Shown: piece after piece, positions 1 to 6,600 of the stretch
Numbering within the stretch: the first letter of the stretch is position 1
Layout: every line of letters starts with the position of its first letter
Assembly: GCA_012514835.1 (NCBI GenBank)
Contig: JAAYZM010000269.1
Location: forward strand, 1-9,171
Direction: 5' to 3'
From: Actinomycetales bacterium
GTDB lineage: Bacteria > Actinomycetota > Actinomycetes > Actinomycetales > Cellulomonadaceae
Length of the DNA stretch: 9,171 nucleotides
Translations under genes and position numbers: made by a program
Notes under the pieces: generated by a model
What the model was told of the DNA's origin: nothing
The model's database searches: none
Seen by the model: the letters and a program-made list of their open reading frames with translations, nothing else

Positions 1-1257
1 CAGATCCAGATGGTCACCCCGCTCGCACGCTGCGTGTGGCACCACTTCGAGTTCACGGGCGACCGCGAGTACCTGACCACGATGTACGCCGCGATGACAC
101 GGCACGATGCGTGGCTCGCCACCCACCGGGACACCCGGGACACAGGGGCCGTCGAGGCTTTCGGCACGTTCGACACGGGTCACGACGGCTCGCCGCGGTT
201 CTGGTTCCTACCCGAGCGGCCCCTGCACTCGGACGCGGCGCGCTGCGACCCGCTCGTGCCGCACCTTCCGCTCATCGCGCCCGACCTCACGGCCAACGTG
301 GCGTGCCAGCGCACCTACCTCGCAAGGATCGCGGAAGAGCTCGGGGAGCTCGACACCGACGCGTGGCGGGTGGCCGCAGCGCGCTCGCTCGCCGCGCTCC
401 AGGCGCAGTGCTGGGCCGACGACGACGCCCTCTGGCACGACCGTTCCGCGACGGGCGACCTCGTGCGCATCGGCTCCGACGTGCTGTTGCGGGTGCTCGC
501 GTGCGAGGTGGGTGACGGCGCACAGTTCGCGACCGCGCTCGAGCGCTACCTCATGCACACCCGGAAGTTCCTGTCGCAGCACGGGTGGACGTCCCTCGCG
601 ATGGACGACCCGCGCTTCGAGGCCAACGCCGGGCGCAACTCGTGGGGCGGCCCCGTGAACTTCCTGACCCTGGTGCGCGCCCCGCACGCGTTCGAGCACC
701 ACGGGCACGTCGCCGAGCTCGCCCTCGTGGCCGGTCCCGTGCTGCGCGCCCTGGTCGAGGGCGGACGGTTCCCCCAGGTGCTCGACCCGTGGTCCGGCGA
801 GCCCGCGTACGGCGAGCGCTACTCGCCGTCGATCCTGTGGTTCCTCGACGCGGTCGAGCGGACCTTCGGGATCCTGCCCAGGGCCGACGGCGAGCTGTGG
901 TTCTCCGGGCTCACGCCCACGCGGCTCGACGGCGAGGCCCGCGCGACCGCCACGGCGTACGCGCGCGTCGTGGACGGGACCCGTTTCGAGCTGGCCGGCG
1001 ATGACGAGGTGGTGCGCGTGTGGCGCGACGACGAGCTGCTCGCCGAGCTGCCCCGCGGGCTCCGGCTCGTCACGGACCGCACCGGCCAACCGACCGCCGT
1101 CGTCGGTCTCGCTGCGGGGCGTGTACGCGGCACCGTCACCACGCCGTGGGGCTCGTGGCCCGTCGACGTCCGGCCCAACGAGCGACTCACCCTGACCCCG
1201 GACGGCCCCATCCCCGACCCGGACCACTCCCCCCGCTTCGTCCCACCCCAGCACTGA
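1..1257 (+). CDS. (alpha/alpha)6-barrel glycoside hydrolase-like protein (MGH1/GH63-like), 3' part
   Basis: The frame is open from base 1 (QIQMVTPLARCVW...) to TGA at 1255-1257, so the 5' end lies outside the window; the ATG at base 10 is internal. About 418 residues are visible. The opening stretch (TPLARCVWHHFEFTGDREYL) is typical of helical-toroid glycosidases of the MGH1-like/GH63/trehalase-like type. FDTGHDGSPRF (about residues 57-67) resembles the loop that carries the general-acid Asp in that group. NSWGGPVNFL (about 213-222) and SGEPAYGERYSPSILWF (about 265-281) look like later barrel helices, with acidic residues that could include the base. From about residue 298 a beta-rich C-terminal domain follows. 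No signal peptide can be judged because the N terminus is missing. The substrate cannot be read from the sequence; the family acts on alpha-linked glycosides such as mannosylglycerate, glucosylglycerate or oligosaccharides. The fold assignment is fairly safe, the specific family is not. Confidence 0.6.
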   Translation, partial: QIQMVTPLARCVWHHFEFTGDREYLTTMYAAMTRHDAWLATHRDTRDTGAVEAFGTFDTGHDGSPRFWFLPERPLHSDAARCDPLVPHLPLIAPDLTANVACQRTYLARIAEELGELDTDAWRVAAARSLAALQAQCWADDDALWHDRSATGDLVRIGSDVLLRVLACEVGDGAQFATALERYLMHTRKFLSQHGWTSLAMDDPRFEANAGRNSWGGPVNFLTLVRAPHAFEHHGHVAELALVAGPVLRALVEGGRFPQVLDPWSGEPAYGERYSPSILWFLDAVERTFGILPRADGELWFSGLTPTRLDGEARATATAYARVVDGTRFELAGDDEVVRVWRDDELLAELPRGLRLVTDRTGQPTAVVGLAAGRVRGTVTTPWGSWPVDVRPNERLTLTPDGPIPDPDHSPRFVPPQH

Positions 1258-1276
1258 CCCGCTCACCGACCCCTGG

Positions 1277-1341
1277 TTGCGGAACACCACGCAACTCCGC
1301 GGAACGTGGTGACGACATATTGGTCCTTGCGGAACACCACG
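1277..1341. repeat. 15-bp direct repeat, 50 bp apart, in a convergent gap
   Basis: TTGCGGAACACCACG occurs twice, at 1277-1291 and 1327-1341, exactly 50 bp apart. The core GGAAC occurs again at 1301-1305 and 1341-1345, and inverted as GTTCC at 1352-1356. In the first copy, CACCACG (1285-1291) pairs with CGTGGTG (1305-1311), giving a 7-bp stem with a 13-nt loop, 28 nt after the stop of the upstream gene. The repeats lie between the 3' ends of two convergent genes. This fits a duplicated termination or REP-like element, but a protein-binding site is also possible. Confidence 0.7.
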
Positions 1342-1360
1342 GAACAACCGTGTTCCGCAA
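1327..1360. terminator. Inverted repeat/hairpin between convergent genes, candidate terminator
   Basis: TTGCGGAACAC (1327-1337) is the perfect reverse complement of GTGTTCCGCAA (1350-1360), an 11-bp stem with a 12-nt loop. An alternative pairing inside it gives CGGAACA-ACCG-TGTTCCG (1340-1357). It begins about 20 nt past the stop codon of the minus-strand transporter gene, where a terminator is expected. No T-run follows on either strand, so it is not a textbook intrinsic terminator, although T-poor hairpin terminators are common in GC-rich actinobacteria. Confidence 0.45.
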
Positions 1361-1380
1361 CGGGTGACAGCGCAGCGGGC

Positions 1381-2262
1381 TCAGCTGGTCGGCGCCTCGA
1401 CCGACTCTTTCGCCACGGCTGAGTCCTGGGTCGCGACCGAGCCCTTGACCGCGGCCGGCACCCGCTTCGCGGCCGTGCGCCCGTGCGTGTAGTAGATGAC
1501 GAGCCCGGTGAAGGTCAGGCCACCCACCAGGTTGCCCACCACGGTGGGGATCTCGTTCCACACGAGGTAGTCCATGATCGTGAAGTCGGCGCCCAGCAGA
1601 AGGCCCGAGGGGAACAGGAACATGTTCACCACGGAGTGCTCGAAGGCCATCGCGAAGAACAGCATGATGGGCATCCACATCGCGATGACCTTGCCGGTGA
1701 CGTCCTTGGCGATCATCGCGCCCACCACGCCGGTCGAGACCATCCAGTTGCACAGCACGCCGCGGATGAACAGGGTCAGCATGCCTGCGGCGCCGTGCTC
1801 GGCGTACCCGACGGTGCGCCCGTGCCCGATCTCCTTGATGACCTGCCCCACCTCGTTGGGCTCCACGGAGAACCCGTACGTGAACACGATCGCCATCATC
1901 ACGGCCACCGTGAACGCGCCCGCGAAGTTGCCGAGGAACACGAGTCCCCAGTTGCGCAGCACGCCGCCCGCGGTGACACCGGGCCGCTTGTCGAGCCATG
2001 CGAGCGGCGCGAGCACGAACACCCCGGTGAGCAGGTCGTAGCCCAGCAGGTAGAGCATGCAGAAGCCCACGGGGAACAGCAGCGCGCCGATCAGCGCCGA
2101 GCCCGTCTGCACAGTGATGGTGACGGCGAACGCCGCGCCGAGCGTGAGGAGCGCGGCGGCCATGAACGCGCGCACGAGCGTGTCGCGCGTGGACATGAAG
2201 ATCTTGGACTCCCCGGCGTCGATCATCCGGGTGATGAGCTCGGGGGGCGGGACGTAGGACAT
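1381..2262 (-). CDS. Formate/nitrite transporter (FNT) family protein
   Basis: This 293-residue integral membrane protein has the length and six-helix pattern of FNT channels (FocA, NirC), which form pentamers passing formate, nitrite or related small monovalent anions. Visible family marks are GYDLLTGVF (74-82, the omega-loop region of helix 2), GNFAG (111-115), CNWMVSTG (171-178), the signature FEHSVVNMF (207-215) with the pore histidine at H209, and GNLVGG (243-248). A polar Ala/Ser/Lys-rich tail (about 262-293) follows the last helix. The ATG at 2262 is preceded by GGGAG with a 6-nt spacer, which supports this start. The gene stands alone on the minus strand: it is convergent with the glycosidase and divergent from the Lys-rich secreted protein. 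Whether it carries formate or nitrite cannot be decided, as no nir or pfl gene is in view. Family membership is very secure. Confidence 0.93.
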   Translation of the reverse strand: MSYVPPPELITRMIDAGESKIFMSTRDTLVRAFMAAALLTLGAAFAVTITVQTGSALIGALLFPVGFCMLYLLGYDLLTGVFVLAPLAWLDKRPGVTAGGVLRNWGLVFLGNFAGAFTVAVMMAIVFTYGFSVEPNEVGQVIKEIGHGRTVGYAEHGAAGMLTLFIRGVLCNWMVSTGVVGAMIAKDVTGKVIAMWMPIMLFFAMAFEHSVVNMFLFPSGLLLGADFTIMDYLVWNEIPTVVGNLVGGLTFTGLVIYYTHGRTAAKRVPAAVKGSVATQDSAVAKESVEAPTS

Positions 2263-2599
2263 GGCGTGCTCCCGGGTGCGAGGGGTCGAGCGGGTGCCTC
2301 GACGCTAGGGATCCGCAGTTTCCCGCCCGTGTCCGGCGATGCGCCGGGTTCGTTACGGTTTTCGCTCGGTGCGCCGGGGCGCGTTGTGAGATCCGGTGCG
2401 GCGAGGGTGCCCGACGGCGGGACGCGGGTTCTACGAGTCCGACGGCGGAGTGCGGGCCACTGCCCGGGACATGGGCGCTCCCTGGTGCGCCCGGTCTGTT
2501 CGCTGCCATACTCGCCGCGACGGGGACACCACCCCGGTGAGCTGAACGCCGCTCGCCCGCACGCTCCCGTCCCTGACGCCCCCAAGACCAAGGAGAACC
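2263..2599. promoter_or_regulatory. Divergent intergenic region (337 bp) with two short hairpins
   Basis: This gap separates two divergent starts and must hold promoters for both. No convincing -35/-10 pair is visible for the transporter. For the rightward gene, CATACT at 2507-2512 is a weak -10 candidate without a good -35. GTCGAG (2285-2290) pairs with CTCGAC (2298-2303) around a 7-nt loop, close upstream of the transporter's ribosome binding site. GGGCGC (2473-2478) pairs with GCGCCC (2487-2492) around an 8-nt loop. Both are short and GC-rich, so chance is a real alternative. No gene is supported here on either strand. Confidence 0.4.
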
Positions 2600-3283
2600 A
2601 TGCGTCGTCCGCTCACCGTGCTCGTCGCCGCGCTCGCGGCACTCTCGCTCACCGCGGCACCCGCCGCCGTCGCCGCTGAGAGCCCCGCAGCGACCGGCCC
2701 CGCCGCGTCCGCGAAGACCATCAAGGTCCGCTACGGCACGTTCAAGGCGAAGACGTACAAGGGCAAGGGCACCAAGGTGGTCAAGCTGCCGAAGGGCGCC
2801 ACGCGCGGCCTCGTGACGATCTCAGCGCCGGGCGAGGGAACGCTCAAGGTGCAGGCGCTCAAGAAGAACCGCAAGACGCACGGCCGCCCGCTCGTGGGCA
2901 AGATCGACGGTCCGTACAAGGGCACCACGGTCTTTGGGCTCCGCTCGACCTCGTACAAGCCCACCTACCTGAAGATCGAGTCGACGTCGAAGAAGAAGTG
3001 GACCGTCAAGGTGCTCCCGCTGCACAAGGCGAAGGCGCTCAAGAAGACGCAGAAGGGCTCGGGCGACGCGGTGTACCGGGTCACGCTGAAGAAGTCCAAG
3101 AAGTGGAAGCTGGCCTACCGCTCTGCGGTGAAGGACAACCTGATCGTCACCACGTACGGCCTCACGCGCAACCAGGTGCTCGTCAACAAGATCACCAAGA
3201 AGTACACGGGCAAGGTGCGCGTCGAGGACTTCTCCGGCTTCCTCGTGGTGCGTTCGAGCGGCAGCTGGACCCTCAAGCGCTAA
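2600..3283 (+). CDS. Secreted, extremely lysine-rich protein with two beta-rich repeat domains
   Basis: This 227-residue protein starts at an ATG preceded by AAGGAG (2590-2595) with a 4-nt spacer. It opens with a classical Sec signal peptide: MRRPL, a hydrophobic Leu/Ala/Val core, then AVAA with cleavage likely near residue 25 or 26. The mature part holds about 37 Lys and 11 Arg against only about 8 Asp/Glu, so it is strongly cationic. Two related units can be aligned by eye: about 54-138 (starts KGKGTKVVKL, has a GPYKG step, ends KKWTVKV) and about 152-227 (starts KGSGDAVYRV, has a KYTGKV step, ends GSWTLKR). The pattern G-x-G-x-x-V ... Y-x-G ... W-T-[VL]-K resembles small beta-sandwich domains common in secreted actinobacterial proteins, but I cannot name a characterised family or function. 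Binding to an anionic surface (teichoic acid, acidic polysaccharide, DNA) is an inference from charge only. No strong terminator follows before the next promoter. Confidence 0.85.
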   Translation: MRRPLTVLVAALAALSLTAAPAAVAAESPAATGPAASAKTIKVRYGTFKAKTYKGKGTKVVKLPKGATRGLVTISAPGEGTLKVQALKKNRKTHGRPLVGKIDGPYKGTTVFGLRSTSYKPTYLKIESTSKKKWTVKVLPLHKAKALKKTQKGSGDAVYRVTLKKSKKWKLAYRSAVKDNLIVTTYGLTRNQVLVNKITKKYTGKVRVEDFSGFLVVRSSGSWTLKR

Positions 3284-3338
3284 ACCCGGCACTCCACCGG
3301 AAAAGCCTTCATCGGCCCTATCGGACACTCCACACTTA

Positions 3339-3367
3339 TTGACGATCGTGTGCAGCGGCGATATAAT
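3339..3367 (+). promoter_or_regulatory. Near-consensus sigma70-type promoter
   Basis: TTGACG (3339-3344) and TATAAT (3362-3367) are separated by exactly 17 bp. This is a nearly perfect primary-sigma promoter and stands out because the surroundings are very GC-rich while 3361-3386 is AT-rich. The expected transcription start is about 3374, some 276 nt before the start codon of the large esterase gene, which is the only plausible downstream target. Confidence 0.85.
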
Positions 3368-3371
3368 ATAT

Positions 3372-3383
3372 TGAATCGATTCA
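3372..3383. promoter_or_regulatory. Perfect 12-bp CG-centred palindrome, LacI-type operator candidate
   Basis: TGAATCGATTCA is a perfect palindrome immediately after the -10 box and overlapping the predicted transcription start. Palindromes with a central CG flanked by A/T-rich arms are the usual binding sites of LacI-family sugar repressors, and a site at +1 fits simple repression. This suggests the esterase gene is derepressed by a sugar signal. No LacI-family gene is in the window, so the regulator is unknown. Confidence 0.7.
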
Positions 3384-3649
3384 TTGTCAAGGCCGAGACG
3401 TCGACCAGACCGTGGATCGTCGAGTGCACTCCCGTCGAACAACGAAGTTCCCAGAAGGAGCCCTCCACCCGACCGCCCCCGCGCCGACCCTCACCTCCGG
3501 GTCGCAGCGCGCCGGGGGTGTGAACGGGTCCGCTTCGCCGTGCCCCGAGCGGTGGTCCACCCCTGCCCCGATCGGTCGCCTCGACGTGCCCGGACCACAG
3601 CAGGCTCCCCCGACGCGCCCCCACGGGGCCGCCACTCAAGGAGATCCAT
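3374..3649 (+). other. Long 5' leader (about 276 nt) of the esterase gene
   Basis: This is the stretch from the predicted transcription start to the GTG start codon. It contains the pairs GTGGTCC (3552-3558)/GGACCAC (3592-3598) enclosing the palindrome CCGATCGG (3568-3575), and a short GCCCC-CAC-GGGGC hairpin (3617-3629) ending 8 nt before the Shine-Dalgarno. An isolated AGAAGGAG (3453-3460) has no start codon nearby. I recognise no riboswitch. Structure-based control of translation is possible but unproven, and no coding gene is supported here. Confidence 0.45.
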
Positions 3650-3653
3650 GTGA
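3638..3653 (+). promoter_or_regulatory. Ribosome binding site with overlapping ATG-TGA and GTG starts
   Basis: AAGGAG (3638-3643) is a full Shine-Dalgarno. The nearest ATG (3648-3650) is followed at once by TGA (3651-3653), so initiation there yields only fMet. The real reading frame begins at the overlapping GTG (3650-3652), 6 nt after the Shine-Dalgarno. The GTG frame gives an intact signal peptide, which fixes the start. Confidence 0.85.
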
Positions 3654-6600
3654 CTCGTCTATCCCGACCCTTCGTCGCGGGCGCCGGTGCGCTCGCCACC
3701 CTCTCCCTCGCCGCGCCGTGGGCGTCCGCTGCCCCGGGCGACCGGTACGCCTACGACCAGCACGGCGACAAGAACTTCATGACCAACACGAACGTCCTCG
3801 AGCGCTTCTCCCCCACGGGGAGCAACAACCAGAGCTACCTGGTGACCTCACCGCGCGCCCAGGCCGACGCCGCCTTCACCACCGAGCCCGTCACGGTCGA
3901 CGGCGTCCGCGAAGCCGCGTGGGACACCGCCACCGCCTATCCGATCGGCAACGCGTTCAACGCCACCATGACGGCGGACGCCCCGGATGCCAGCACGCAC
4001 GGCACCGTCCGGCTCTTGTGGGACGGCCCGGTGCTCTACGCGCTCGTCGAGGTCACGGGCGACACGACACGCTCGGACTCGGGCAACCCGAGCTGGACCG
4101 GTGCCACCTACACCCCGGCCACGGACGGCCTGTTCGTGTTCATGGACGTGTTCAACGACAAGTGGGGCATGGAGACGGACACGCAAGGCGTGTTCTTCCT
4201 CGGTGCGGACCCGGCGGCGTCCGGCGTGGCGTCGTTCAACAACTTCGGCATCCCCTCGCTCGGGTCCTTCTTCAACCCGAACCACCAGGACTACTCGAGC
4301 CGCCTCAAGGACTTTGCGTCCTCGGGATACACGGAGGGAGACGCCAGCTACACCTACGAGGTCGCCCTGCAGATCGAGGGCTGGGGCGACGCGTGGGAGC
4401 GCGAGCTGACCAACGGCACGCAGGTGGGTCTCGAGCTCGCGGTGTACGACCAGGGGCAGTCGTTCACCTACTGGAGCAAGTCCGAGGTGTTCGCTGGGCG
4501 GGAAGGCAGCTCGAACCTGCCCAACTCCGAGCGGGTCCGCAACCGCGACTGGGCCGAGGTGACGCTTGCCGGCTGGGACGGTGAGGAGCACGCCTACAGC
4601 GGCTGGCCCGCGGAGGAGAACATCCGCTTCTGGAGCTCGAAGAACAACCCGGGTGGCTCCGGCAACGGGACAGGATCCACCACGTCCGGGGACGAGAGTC
4701 AGGTCTGGACGGCGTCGTCGAAGGCCCGGATGATCGCCGCGAAGGACGCGTACCTCGAGATCCGCGAGGACGGCTCGGCCACGCGCGCCCAGAAGGAGGC
4801 CGCCGTGCGCGAGGTGACGGAGGCGTTCGCTGCTCTGCGCTGGGCGGACACGCGCTTCCCCGACCCGGCCGACCTGCCCTCCACCACCACGATCCCCAAC
4901 GCGTTCGAGTTCTTCGACCACTCGAAGGGCACTCGCGGCCTGGTGACGAACGCCGAGGAGTGGTCCGAGCGCAAGGCGGAGATCCTCGAGCTCGCACAGT
5001 TCTACGAGTACGGGTACAAGCCGCGTCTCGGCGAGGACTACACCGTGAACCTGCTGTCCAACACGTACGCGGGCACGGGCAACGCGAGCGTCCAGGCGCA
5101 GATCGTGCCCACCAACGCGAACTACTCCGGCGGGGTGCCCGTGAACGTCACGATCAACGTGACGATCCCGGCCTCGGTGCCCGGTGACCAGCCGGCGGCC
5201 GTGGCGTTCGGCGGCGGGTACACGGCCAACGGGATCGCGAACGTCAGCTTCCCGAGCTGGGCGTTCGACATCCGCTCGGACTCCGGCGCGTGGGGCAGCC
5301 CGAACCGCTTCGGCACGTTCTACACGCTGTTCCCCTACCAGCGGAACAGCACGTCGCACGACTCGAGCATCCTCATCGCGAACGCGACAGCGGTCTCGGC
5401 CTACCTCGACGCCCTCGAGCTCGCGGTGGCTCAGAACCCGGCGCTCGCGGAGAGGATCGACCCGACCCAGGCGGTCACGAAGGGCTTCTCGATCGGCGGG
5501 AAGAACGCGTTTGTTGCCGCGGTGTTCGACGAGCGGGTCAAGGTGGTCGTCAACGGCGGCGCCGGCGCGACCGGCCCGGCGAACTGGCGCTACAACGCCC
5601 AGGGGCAGGAGTTCGACTTCACGGGCACGCCGTTCTTCAACCCTGGCGCAGAGCACGTGATCGCGCACGGAACGGAAGGGCCGGGCAACAGCTACCGGCA
5701 CAACCGCGTGCGCGAGACGGAGCTGTTCCGCCACTTCATGCCGTACGGCCACATGTACGCGCACGAAGAGGGCGCCTACAGCTACGGCGGCTACGACCGG
5801 TTGCCGTTCGACCAGTCGCTCCTGGTGGCCACCCTGGCGCCAGACCGCGGCATCGTCATCAACACCAACCTGAACGACTTCAACGACGGCGCGGTCACGG
5901 ACAACATGAGCCTCCAGCTCGCCAAGGGCGTGTACGCGAACCTCGGCGTGGACCCGGACAGCCTCGTGAAGTTCAACGCAGGGGCGTACCGGTCCAGCGG
6001 CGACCCGCACGGGACCGCCCCGGCGGCACCGGAAGGTCGCTACCTGAGCGACCTGTTCTACGGCACCCAGACGCTCGGCGAGGACGAGGCCGAGCTGCTC
6101 GACACCGACCCGTTCGCGCTGCCCGTCTCGGACGGCCGCTCCCAGAGCCCGTACGACTACTACTGGGGCGGCTACAACACGATCACCGGTGGCTCGGGCG
6201 GCGTGGACGGCCACGACGGCTGGTACTTCGCCGGGTTCGACGAGGAGCTCGCGGCGCTGCGTACCGCCGTCGGACACCTCGACGTCTCTTCCGCTACCAA
6301 GGCGACGCTCGAGGCGGACCTCCGGCTCGCGCGCAGCCACCTCAACCGGGGCAGGGCCGCCCAGGCCGTGGTCGCGTTCGAGGACTTCGTCACCGGAGTG
6401 GCGGGGTTGTCCGACGACGGCGGCCAGGGCGCTGCGCTCGTCAGCTCGGCGTCCCAGCTGGTGCTGCACGTCCGCTCGACCACGTGGGAGCCGCTGCCGG
6501 TGGCGCCCGAGGCGCTCACGGCGCCGTCGATCAGCGGAGACGCCGTGGTGACGGGCCTGCTCACGGCGGACCCGGGAGCGTGGGACGTGGAGGGCGTCGA

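Noticed and set aside
208..1347. A 379-codon minus-strand frame opposite the glycosidase
   Set aside because: It is antisense shadow composition with no motifs; the plus-strand frame matches a glycosidase fold.
1341..1356. Possible LexA (SOS) box, GGAAC-N6-GTTCC
   Set aside because: The actinobacterial LexA site is CGAAC-N4-GTTCG; the spacing and outer bases differ, and the site lies between gene 3' ends, not in a promoter.
3331..3352. CACAC ... GTGTG inverted repeat flanking the -35 box
   Set aside because: A 5-bp arm with a 12-nt gap is within chance, and the palindrome at +1 is far stronger as an operator.
3453..3460. AGAAGGAG, a Shine-Dalgarno-like word in the leader
   Set aside because: No ATG, GTG or TTG lies at a usable distance downstream, so no leader peptide can be supported.
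3384..3653. An 89-codon TTG-started frame through the esterase leader, ending in ATG-TGA and overlapping the GTG start by 4 nt
   Set aside because: The overlap looks like translational coupling, but the frame is rich in Arg/Pro/Ser, lacks the G/C third-position bias of real genes here, has no Shine-Dalgarno at its TTG, and resembles no protein I know.
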